Positions 1-4,286 of a DNA stretch of 5,190 nt are shown here, in pieces (positions within the stretch are counted from its first letter, which is position 1; every line of letters starts with the position of its first letter). Source of the DNA: DASPKW01 sp038244055. Its GTDB lineage: Bacteria > Planctomycetota > Phycisphaerae > Tepidisphaerales > Tepidisphaeraceae. Under the pieces are notes generated by a model. That model worked only from the letters and a program-made list of their open reading frames with translations, did not search any database and was not told the DNA's origin. The DNA lies in assembly GCA_038244055.1 (NCBI GenBank), contig JBBRTW010000487.1:1-5190 (forward strand). Direction: 5' to 3'. A program made the translations under genes and the position numbers.

Positions 1-386
1 AGTTTGCTGGCCTGCTCCATGCCCTTCTGGCCGGTGTAGATCTCGCCATCGAAGAACGCGCCGCGCAGCTCGAGCTTGTCGAGCGTCTTCTTCTCATCGA
101 GAAGGGCGCGGGCGATGGCCGAGATGCTGACGCCCTCGCCGTAGATCACGGCGCTGGGGCCATCGAGAAGCTTCTCGAAGCCCTTGAGCTTGCCAGCGCC
201 GGTAGCGCGGGCGGCCAGGGTGTTCTTGACGACCGTCATCCGCATCTTCTTCTCGACGAGGCGGCGGCGGATCTGGTTGTTCTGGATGGCGTTGATGCCG
301 CGAGGGCTGATGACCGCGATCGCTTCGATCTTGTCGAGGCGGGTGTGCAGGTCACGTTGGATCAGGTTCTTTACTTTTTTGCTCAT
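1..386 (-). CDS. rplJ: 50S ribosomal protein L10, N-terminal part (3' end outside window)
   Basis: L10 anchors the L7/L12 dimers to the 23S rRNA and so forms the base of the stalk that recruits translation factors. Reading leftward from the ATG at 384-386, 128 codons are visible, starting MSKKVKNLIQRDLHTRLDKI. Family signatures include 'VVKNTLAARA' (about residues 52-61) and 'LDGPSAVIYGEG' (about 74-85). A full L10 is about 165-175 residues, so the C-terminal helix that binds L7/L12 lies beyond the window edge. The gene follows rplA after a 113-nt spacer that is mostly a heptamer palindrome. Just upstream of the ATG the mRNA reads CAACTGAGCACACC, with no Shine-Dalgarno sequence, but the start fits the family alignment. 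The identity is clear from sequence and from order (rplK, rplA, rplJ). Confidence 0.95.
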   Translation of the reverse strand, partial: MSKKVKNLIQRDLHTRLDKIEAIAVISPRGINAIQNNQIRRRLVEKKMRMTVVKNTLAARATGAGKLKGFEKLLDGPSAVIYGEGVSISAIARALLDEKKTLDKLELRGAFFDGEIYTGQKGMEQASK

Positions 387-395
387 GGTGTGCTC

Positions 396-487
396 AGTTG
401 CGAGTTGTCAGTTGCGAGTTGCGAGTTGCGAGTTGCGAGTTGAAGAGCGGCGTGTTGCATTTAACTCGCAACTCGCAACCCGCAACT
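396..487. repeat. Heptamer (AGTTGCG) tandem repeat with inverted copy, rplA-rplJ spacer
   Basis: From 396 to 442 the plus strand shows six AGTTGCG units plus five bases of a seventh; the second unit ends TC instead of CG. After a loop of about 20 nt, positions 463-487 carry AACT followed by CGCAACT, CGCAACC and CGCAACT, the reverse complement of the same word. The 25-nt right arm pairs with 417-441 with one mismatch, and because the units are repeated it could pair in several registers. The element fills most of the rplA-rplJ spacer and ends about 10 nt before the rplJ start codon. No T-tract follows it, so it does not look like an intrinsic terminator. Confidence 0.93.
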
Positions 488-499
488 CACCACCACTCC

Positions 500-1195
500 T
501 CACTGGATGATCAATTCCACCGCCGGGGTCATCGAGGCTTTGATGATGACTTTCTTGAAGTACGCGCCCTTGCTGGTCTGGGGCTTGAGTTTGCGGATGG
601 TGCCGACCATGGCGTTGATGTTGTCGGCGAGTTTCTCGTTGGTGAACGAGACCTTGCCGACGACGCAGTGGACGTTGCCGCCGGCATCGTTGCGGAACTC
701 GATCTTGCCGGCCGAGTATTCGCGGACGGCGTTGGCGACTTCGGCGGTGACGGTGCCGGCCTTGGGCGAGGGCATGAGACCCTTGGGGCCGAGAACCTTA
801 CCGAGGCGGCCGACGAAGCGCATCATGTCGGGGGTGGCGACGGCGACATCGAAATCGGTGAAGTTGTCTTTTTCGATTTCCTGGACCAGGGCCTGTCCGC
901 CGGCCTTGATCGCGCCGGCCGCGGTGGCGGCCTCGACGAGGTGGTCGGGGCAGAAGGCGACGACGCGCTTGGACTTGCCGATGCCGTGGGGCAGGGAGAC
1001 CGAGCCGCGGATCATCTGATCGGCCTGCTTGGCGTCGATGCCCAGGGAGAAGATGAGCTCGACGGACTGATCGAACTTGGTGGGGGGGAAGGCCTTGACG
1101 GCGGTGATCGCGGCATCGACGGCCACGGGGACCGTGATGGCCTTTTCGGCCGCCTTTTTATAGCGTTTCGAACGTTTTTCTACGACTGCTGCCAT
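500..1195 (-). CDS. rplA: 50S ribosomal protein L1
   Basis: L1 binds helices 76-78 of 23S rRNA, forms the mobile L1 stalk that moves the E-site tRNA, and in many bacteria represses its own operon by binding the mRNA. The protein is 231 aa, the usual family length. The two-domain fold is marked by the signature RLGKVLGPKGLMPSPKAGTV at residues 130-149 and by 'GKIEFRND' at about 163-170. The ATG at 1193-1195 has AGGAG 10 nt upstream, with a potential hairpin directly before it. The C-terminal RNA-contact segment, normally 'STMGPG', reads 'ASMTPA' at residues 220-225, so both glycines are replaced. The gene is separated from rplK by orf78, which is unusual because rplK and rplA are normally adjacent. 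Confidence 0.97.
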   Translation of the reverse strand: MAAVVEKRSKRYKKAAEKAITVPVAVDAAITAVKAFPPTKFDQSVELIFSLGIDAKQADQMIRGSVSLPHGIGKSKRVVAFCPDHLVEAATAAGAIKAGGQALVQEIEKDNFTDFDVAVATPDMMRFVGRLGKVLGPKGLMPSPKAGTVTAEVANAVREYSAGKIEFRNDAGGNVHCVVGKVSFTNEKLADNINAMVGTIRKLKPQTSKGAYFKKVIIKASMTPAVELIIQ

Positions 1196-1205
1196 GAATG
1201 ATTCG

Positions 1206-1210
1206 CTCCT
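1206..1210 (-). promoter_or_regulatory. Ribosome binding site of rplA (AGGAG)
   Basis: On the minus strand AGGAG lies 10 nt before the rplA ATG. It is one of the better SD sequences in the window and directly follows a 7-bp hairpin in the transcript. Confidence 0.75.
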
Positions 1211-1211
1211 G

Positions 1212-1234
1212 CGACCGGTAAAAAGCTCCGGTCG
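1212..1234 (-). promoter_or_regulatory. Hairpin immediately upstream of the rplA SD
   Basis: CGACCGG (1212-1218) and CCGGTCG (1228-1234) form a perfect 7-bp inverted repeat around a 9-nt loop. In the transcript the loop reads AGCTTTTTA. The stem ends one nucleotide before the AGGAG of rplA. It could affect ribosome access or bind a protein, but no function is shown, and it does not have the layout of an intrinsic terminator because the T run sits in the loop. Confidence 0.5.
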
Positions 1235-1276
1235 AAGCTCCCACTGTTACGGGCCGTGGTGGTGCCCTGGGTTTCT

Positions 1277-1332
1277 AAGGATGAAGGATGAAGGCAGAAG
1301 GATGAATGCACATCAATCCTGCATTCGACCTT
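1277..1332. repeat. Heptamer (AAGGATG) repeat with degenerate inverted copy
   Basis: Positions 1277-1304 contain four tandem heptamers: AAGGATG, AAGGATG, AAGGCAG, AAGGATG. An inverted partner follows: AAGGATGAATGCA (1298-1310) faces TGCATTCGACCTT (1320-1332), and 11 of 13 positions pair around a 9-nt loop. Past 1332 the right arm is only loosely similar. The right arm overlaps the last codons of orf78, whose stop codon lies in the loop. It is the same class of element as those in the other spacers but has a different word. Confidence 0.85.
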
Positions 1333-1549
1333 TCACTTCAATTCGCCAAACTTGCCCGAGGTCGATCAGGGTCGTTTGTTTTGTTTCCGAGTCGAACAAC
1401 TCCAACGTTTCATCACCGAAAATCTTGACCGACTCAGGCCGATTCACTTCGATTCTGCCAACCTCGACATTGAGGTCGGTCGGCAGAAAGATCACGAACG
1501 GGACGAACGGACGACGTTTGAGCAGCGAAAAAACAACTGCTGGCGACAT
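1313..1549 (-). CDS. Small uncharacterised protein (78 aa) between rplK and rplA
   Basis: The function is unknown. The ORF starts 12 nt after the rplK stop codon, with GGAGG 6 nt before its ATG, so it should be co-transcribed and efficiently translated. The N-terminus reads MSPAVVFSLLKRRPFVPFVI, followed by a beta-rich-looking segment and ending in 'LIDLGQVWRIEV' at about residues 61-72. The layout 'LLxxxPFxPFxI ... PExV ... IDLxxVxxIEV' resembles a family of 70-80-aa hypothetical proteins that I recall as common in Planctomycetes; this is recognition from memory, not a search. There is no signal peptide, clear membrane helix or cysteine motif. The last five codons (GRMQD) and the stop lie in a heptamer repeat element, so the C-terminal tail may be repeat-derived. 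A role in ribosomal operon control is possible but unsupported. Confidence 0.8.
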   Translation of the reverse strand: MSPAVVFSLLKRRPFVPFVIFLPTDLNVEVGRIEVNRPESVKIFGDETLELFDSETKQTTLIDLGQVWRIEVKGRMQD

Positions 1550-1555
1550 CGTCCG

Positions 1556-1560
1556 CCTCC
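1556..1560 (-). promoter_or_regulatory. Strong Shine-Dalgarno of orf78 (GGAGG)
   Basis: The minus strand reads TAA TGGAGGCGGACG ATG across the rplK-orf78 junction. GGAGG is a full anti-SD match 6 nt from the start codon, stronger than any ribosomal protein gene here has. It supports orf78 as a real gene. Confidence 0.8.
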
Positions 1561-1561
1561 A

Positions 1562-1990
1562 TTATCCTTCGACCGTAATCCCCATCGACCGTGCCGTGCC
1601 GGCGATAATCCGTGCGGCTTTGTCGAGGTCGAAGGCGTTCATGTCCTTGCCTTTTTCCTCGGCCACCTTGCGGCACTGGGCCATGGTGACTTTGCCGATC
1701 TTGTTCTTGTTGGGTTCGCCCGAACCCTTCTCGGCCTTGACCAGTTCCTTGAGGAGGGTCGAGGCGGGGGAGGACTTGATCTCGAAGTCGAAGGTGCGGT
1801 CCTTGTAGACCGTGATCAGGCAGCCGACGACTTTGCCCTTGAGGGCGGCGGTGGCGGCGTTGAACTTCTGGATGAACTGGCCGGGGTTGACGCCATGCTG
1901 GCCGAGGGCGGGCCCGATGGGAGGCGCGGGGGTGGCGGTTCCGCCGGGTGCCAGGATTTTGAACTGGACTGTGATTTCTTTCTTGGCCAT
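1562..1990 (-). CDS. rplK: 50S ribosomal protein L11
   Basis: L11 binds the GTPase-associated centre of 23S rRNA with L10 and takes part in factor-dependent GTP hydrolysis and the stringent response through RelA. The 142-aa product matches the usual 141-142 aa. The N-terminal domain carries '[15 protein letters not shown]' at about residues 21-35, and the C-terminal rRNA-binding domain covers about 76-142 with 'SMGITVEG' at the end. The reading frame stays open upstream to an ATG at 2047, but the family start is [10 protein letters not shown] at 1990. The SD before this start is weak (GAAAGACGG). The gene lies 72 nt after orf149 and 12 nt before orf78. In many bacteria L1 autoregulates at the rplK leader; I could not recognise such a site here. 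Confidence 0.97.
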
Positions 1991-2062
1991 GTGGGTATTA
2001 CCGTCTTTCTTTCGGTCGATGCTGCGTACAAAAGCCCCCGGGAACAAAATGAACCGGCGGCG

Positions 2063-2512
2063 TCACGAATCCACGATCTTGACCTCAATCTGACGCCGGG
2101 GCCGAAACTGGCCCGGGGCATCCATCACTTCCACCACGGTCTGGGGCGGAGGCGGCTGATCCGGCGATCCATCGCCTGTGGGGTTGTCGCCGGACTCATC
2201 TTCGTCGGCGACATCGAATCCACCCCCCTGCTGCTCTGCGACGAAATCGGGCTGGTCATCGTCGGTTTCAAGCCCCAGGGGGCTCACGTTCCGGCGGGAC
2301 AGGCTCGTCAGCCAGGAGACGAATCGATACATCAGATTCGCCGGGAGGAAAAGGGCGATAAGACTAACAAGCAAGGCGACAATTGACAAGAGCGCCAGCA
2401 GGATTCCCGGGAGGGCGGCGATTCCGACCATGAAACGGGCCCATGCCGGCATCTTCCCGAACCGGCCTTTGAAACCGTGCCATTTGCCGTAATAGTTCAG
2501 GAGCTGGTACAT
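2063..2512 (-). CDS. Uncharacterised single-pass or hairpin membrane protein (149 aa) between nusG and rplK
   Basis: I do not recognise this gene. The N-terminal 26 residues are aromatic and basic (YYGKWHGFKGRFGK). They are followed by a strongly hydrophobic stretch at about 28-56, long enough for one long or two short membrane helices, and a second weaker amphipathic stretch at about 58-71. An acidic, Gly/Pro-rich and probably disordered region (about 82-120) ends in four prolines, and the C-terminus reads 'RPRRQIEVKIVDS'. The N-terminal positive charge suggests a cytoplasmic N-terminus. The ATG at 2512 has no clear SD. The gene sits between a 152-bp palindrome and a 72-nt spacer before rplK, in a position normally empty in this operon. 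The hydrophobic block in a single uninterrupted frame argues that it is real. Its role is unknown. Confidence 0.72.
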   Translation of the reverse strand: MYQLLNYYGKWHGFKGRFGKMPAWARFMVGIAALPGILLALLSIVALLVSLIALFLPANLMYRFVSWLTSLSRRNVSPLGLETDDDQPDFVAEQQGGGFDVADEDESGDNPTGDGSPDQPPPPQTVVEVMDAPGQFRPRRQIEVKIVDS

Positions 2513-2520
2513 GAGGGATC

Positions 2521-2672
2521 AAATGGCGAATTGCAGAAACTCGAATGGCGAATCAATTTCAATGATCGAATGACCAAATCCGAAGGCACCCGATCGGACG
2601 ATGCGGACGCCGACATTTGGTCATTCGGACTTGATTATTGATTCGTCATTCGGGCTTGGAAGTTCGCCATTT
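2521..2672. repeat. 152-bp imperfect palindrome with 7-nt periodicity, nusG-orf149 spacer
   Basis: Arms of about 59 nt (2521-2579 and 2615-2672) are inverted copies of each other. The outer 10 bp (AAATGGCGAA, 2521-2530, against 2663-2672) and the inner 13 bp (CGAATGACCAAAT, 2567-2579, against 2615-2627) pair perfectly, and the part between pairs with mismatches and small gaps. The loop is about 35 nt. The right arm shows TT roughly every 7 nt: TTGGTCA, TTCGGAC, TTGATTA, then, after a 4-nt slip, TTCGTCA, TTCGGGC, TTGGAAG, TTCGCCA. The element fills nearly all of the 166-nt spacer between nusG and orf149. It contains no ORF or transposase. Confidence 0.92.
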
Positions 2673-2678
2673 TCCTGG

Positions 2679-3221
2679 TTACATCTTCTCGATCTGCCAG
2701 TATTCCAGTTCCAGGGGGGTGGGGCGGCCGAAGATCGTGGTGATGATGCGGACGCGGCCCTGGTCGGGGAGGATTTCATCCACTTCGCCTTCGAAATTCT
2801 CGAATGCGCCGTTGGTGACTTTGACCTTGTCGGACTTGCGGAACTGGGCGGCCGGGGTGGTGGGCTCTTCGCCCTTCTGCACCTCTTCGAGCATCTTGGA
2901 CTGATCTTTGGGGCTCATGGCGGTGGGCTTGCCGTTGGAGCCGATGAAATCACCCACGCCCTCGGTTTCCTTGATGACGAACCAGACCTTGTCGGGGATT
3001 CGGCCATCGCCATCGAGTTGAAGCTCGATGAAGACGTAGCCGGGGTAAAGCTTGCGATCGGACTCGCGGCGGACGCCGCCCTTCATCGAGCGGACGCGCT
3101 CGGTGGGGACGAGAATCCGGCCGACGTGGGCTTCGAGGCCTTCGATTTTGACCTTGCGCGACAGCTTCTCGCGGACCTGGTCCTCTTTGTTGCTCGCGAC
3201 TCGCAGGACGAAGAATTGCAT
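2679..3221 (-). CDS. nusG: Transcription termination/antitermination factor NusG
   Basis: NusG binds the RNA polymerase clamp and, through its KOW domain, contacts Rho or ribosomal protein S10, which couples transcription to translation. The 180-aa product has the NGN domain at about residues 1-115, with 'KLYPGYVFI' at 57-65 and a 'GVGDFIGSNGKPTAMS' segment at 88-103. The KOW domain follows from about 130 to 180, with 'NGAFENFEGEVDEI' and the terminal 'IFGRPTPLELEYWQIEKM'. Length matches the family. The ATG at 3221 gives the expected N-terminus (MQFFVLRVAS); an AGAAGG lies 11 nt upstream. It follows secE by 79 nt, as in most bacteria. After nusG comes a large palindrome and then orf149, rather than rplK directly. 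Confidence 0.97.
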   Translation of the reverse strand: MQFFVLRVASNKEDQVREKLSRKVKIEGLEAHVGRILVPTERVRSMKGGVRRESDRKLYPGYVFIELQLDGDGRIPDKVWFVIKETEGVGDFIGSNGKPTAMSPKDQSKMLEEVQKGEEPTTPAAQFRKSDKVKVTNGAFENFEGEVDEILPDQGRVRIITTIFGRPTPLELEYWQIEKM

Positions 3222-3243
3222 GACTGGCTGCGCCTTCTGGATC

Positions 3244-3264
3244 GGCCGATGGCCGATGGTGGAT
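3244..3264. repeat. Short heptamer run (GGCCGAT) in the secE-nusG spacer
   Basis: Three tandem heptamers occur: GGCCGAT (3244-3250), GGCCGAT (3251-3257) and GGTGGAT (3258-3264). The overlapping ATCGGCCGAT (3241-3250) is a perfect 10-bp palindrome. The run is short and chance cannot be excluded on its own, but it has the same 7-nt period as the elements in the other spacers. Confidence 0.55.
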
Positions 3265-3284
3265 AATTAGAGGGGGACTTGGGG

Positions 3285-3297
3285 CACCGGGCCGGTG
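3285..3297 (-). other. Small hairpin just after the secE stop codon
   Basis: CACCGG-G-CCGGTG is a perfect inverted repeat with one central base, 3 nt beyond the secE stop. In the transcript it could form a 5-bp stem with a 3-nt loop. No T-tract follows, so it is not called a terminator. Confidence 0.4.
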
Positions 3298-3300
3298 AAA

Positions 3301-3858
3301 TCAGCCGAAAGGCCCGGTTTCCAGGACGCGGATGAGTTGAAACAGGTAACCGAAGATGACGTCGAGGAGGAACAGGGTGAGTGAGATCAGCACGACGAAG
3401 AATACGACGACCTTGGTCGAGCCGATCAGCTCCTTGCGGCTGGTCCAGTTGACCTTTTTCATCTCGCTGTCGGTGGCGATGAGGAAGTCGACGTTGCCGG
3501 GCTTGTTCATCAAGCGCCATACAAAAAAGGAGTAGACGGCCAGGAAGCCCAGCGCGACTCCAATGGCCACGCCGAGGGTAGCTCCGCCCCAGGATTTGGT
3601 TTGGGTGTAGAGGAACTCGGCGGTGAGGAGGCCGATCAGGACAGCGCCCAGGAGCGTGCCCATGCGGGTCCAGTAACCCTGGCCTCTCTTGTAAATGGTG
3701 AAGAAGCCCGCGCCGGAACGGCTTGCGCCTGATCCACCCGAACCGCCTTTGCCCGCGCCGACAGGCCCCGATCCACCCGATCCGCCGCTGCCGGAGGATT
3801 TGGACTTGGATTTGGGTTCGGCGCGCTCTTGCTCCAGCGGCGATTGCTCGTCGGCCAT
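3301..3858 (-). CDS. secE: Preprotein translocase subunit SecE, three-helix form with Gly/Ser-rich N-terminus
   Basis: SecE clamps the two halves of SecY in the inner-membrane translocon. The conserved core lies at the C-terminus: an amphipathic segment with 'MKKVNWTSRKEL' at residues 133-144, then the essential membrane helix at about 150-174. Two further membrane helices at about 67-86 and 93-114 make a three-helix SecE, as in E. coli; many bacteria have only one. Residues 22-50 are a Gly/Ser-rich low-complexity linker after a charged N-terminus. The product is 185 aa from the ATG at 3858, which has GAAGGA 9 nt upstream. Alternative ATGs at 3894 and 3903 lie next to or inside tRNA-Trp and have no SD. 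The usual WPSR is WTSR here. Neighbours nusG and tRNA-Trp are canonical. Confidence 0.93.
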   Translation of the reverse strand: MADEQSPLEQERAEPKSKSKSSGSGGSGGSGPVGAGKGGSGGSGASRSGAGFFTIYKRGQGYWTRMGTLLGAVLIGLLTAEFLYTQTKSWGGATLGVAIGVALGFLAVYSFFVWRLMNKPGNVDFLIATDSEMKKVNWTSRKELIGSTKVVVFFVVLISLTLFLLDVIFGYLFQLIRVLETGPFG

Positions 3859-3867
3859 CGCTTGATT

Positions 3868-3873
3868 TCCTTC
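3868..3873 (-). promoter_or_regulatory. Ribosome binding site deciding the secE start (GAAGGA)
   Basis: GAAGGA lies 9 nt before the ATG at 3858. The two upstream in-frame ATGs lack any such motif and are too close to the tRNA, so this site favours the 185-aa SecE. Confidence 0.65.
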
Positions 3874-3900
3874 GCTCTTTGTCACGGACGCCATAATAAA

Positions 3901-3973
3901 CACGCCGGGTAGGAATCGAACCTACAACCTGCCGCTTTGGAGACGGCTGCTCTGCCAATTGAGCTACCGGCGT
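3901..3973 (-). tRNA. tRNA-Trp (anticodon CCA)
   Basis: The 73-nt cloverleaf is complete. The acceptor stem ACGCCGG pairs with CCGGCGT and is followed by discriminator G. The D stem is GCTC/GAGC, the anticodon stem GCCGT/GCGGC encloses the loop CTCCAAA with anticodon CCA, the variable loop is AGGTT, and the T arm is GTAGG-TTCGATT-CCTAC. The 3' CCA is not encoded, so CCA-adding enzyme is needed. A tRNA-Trp between rpmG and secE is a conserved bacterial arrangement. Its 3' end lies 42 nt before the secE start, so it is probably cut out of the polycistronic transcript. Confidence 0.97.
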
Positions 3974-3978
3974 AAAAA

Positions 3979-4013
3979 CAGTAGGCGGTAGGCAGTGGGC
4001 AGTTGGCAGTCGA
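3979..4013. repeat. Heptamer (CAGTAGG-type) run in the rpmG-tRNA-Trp spacer
   Basis: Five tandem heptamers follow one another: CAGTAGG, CGGTAGG, CAGTGGG, CAGTTGG, CAGTCGA. The run begins 5 nt beyond the tRNA 5' end. Only a short inverted partner is visible: TGGCAG (4004-4009) pairs with CTGCCA (4022-4027) around a 12-nt loop; the rest of any right arm is too degenerate to call. The word is shared with the element on the other side of rpmG. Confidence 0.82.
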
Positions 4014-4079
4014 TTTCTCGGCTGCCACACACTCAACACCTGACAGGATACGGCGAAAGTGCCGCGGACGCCAAGCGCC

Positions 4080-4093
4080 TGCGGCCGGCCGCA
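4080..4093. other. 14-bp perfect GC-rich palindrome downstream of rpmG
   Basis: TGCGGCCGGCCGCA reads the same on both strands and starts 10 nt after the rpmG stop codon. The transcript could form a 5-bp stem with a CCGG loop. No T-tract follows, so a classical terminator is unlikely; a processing or pausing site is possible. With the heptamer run it accounts for most of the recognisable structure in the 130-nt spacer. Confidence 0.5.
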
Positions 4094-4103
4094 TCATGCC
4101 TAC

Positions 4104-4268
4104 TTACTTACGCTTGACTTTATGCAGGGTGTGGCGGCGAAGGCGCTTGGAGTACTTCTTGACCTCCACCTTCTGCACGCCGCCGGCAACCTTGATCTCC
4201 GTGCGGTAGTTCAAGTCGCCGGTCTCGGTGCATTGCAGCCAGACCATTTCACGATTTTCTTTTGCCAT
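4104..4268 (-). CDS. rpmG: 50S ribosomal protein L33, cysteine-poor (zinc-free) form
   Basis: L33 is a small protein of the large subunit near the E site. The gene encodes 54 aa, starting MAKENREMVWLQCTETGDLN, with 'VEVKKYSKRLRRHTLHKVKRK' at the C-terminus; length and the 'KKY...RKHT' pattern match the family. Zinc-binding L33 has two CxxC pairs. Here only Cys13 remains, with CTET in the first pair position and no cysteine after KKY, so zinc should not be bound. The ATG at 4268 is preceded in the mRNA by two tandem copies of TGAGAAGC and no strong SD. Placement between tuf and tRNA-Trp is canonical. Confidence 0.95.
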   Translation of the reverse strand: MAKENREMVWLQCTETGDLNYRTEIKVAGGVQKVEVKKYSKRLRRHTLHKVKRK

Positions 4269-4270
4269 TG

Positions 4271-4286
4271 GCTTCTCAGCTTCTCA
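4271..4286. repeat. 8-nt tandem duplication at the rpmG ribosome binding region
   Basis: GCTTCTCA occurs twice in tandem (4271-4278, 4279-4286). In the mRNA this is TGAGAAGC twice, ending 2 nt before the rpmG ATG, so the GAGAAG copies occupy the place of the SD. Both copies are weak SD matches. Confidence 0.6.

Noticed and set aside
396..487. CRISPR array or intrinsic terminator
   Set aside because: Repeats of 7 nt without spacers are not CRISPR. The hairpin lacks a following T-tract on either strand, so it is not an intrinsic terminator.
398..1201. Long plus-strand open frame of 267 codons opposite rplA
   Set aside because: It lies antisense to a certain rplA gene, its start region is translated heptamer repeat, and the product is a Gly/Asp-rich sequence typical of antisense frames in GC-rich DNA.
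1991..2047. Upstream ATG that would extend L11 by 19 residues
   Set aside because: The family begins at [10 protein letters not shown]; the extension has no similarity to L11 and lies in the spacer.
1991..2062. L1-binding leader or promoter before rplK
   Set aside because: I could not identify a convincing L1 motif or -35/-10 pair in the 72-nt spacer; no claim is made.
1352..2386. Plus-strand open frame of 344 codons
   Set aside because: It runs antisense across orf78, rplK and most of orf149, which have better support by family identity, SD and operon context.
2521..2672. Insertion sequence remnant
   Set aside because: No transposase fragment and no target duplication could be seen; the internal 7-nt rhythm and the similar elements in other spacers fit a repeat family better. 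A non-autonomous mobile element is still possible.
2601..3266. Plus-strand open frame of 221 codons
   Set aside because: Antisense shadow of nusG; no family resemblance.
3859..3903. Upstream ATGs for secE at 3894 and 3903
   Set aside because: One lies within the tRNA 3' end and the other just after it; neither has an SD, whereas the ATG at 3858 has GAAGGA 9 nt upstream.
3083..4039. Minus-strand open frame of 318 codons
   Set aside because: It overlaps tRNA-Trp, secE and nusG in another frame and is Arg/Pro-rich, as expected of an out-of-frame reading.
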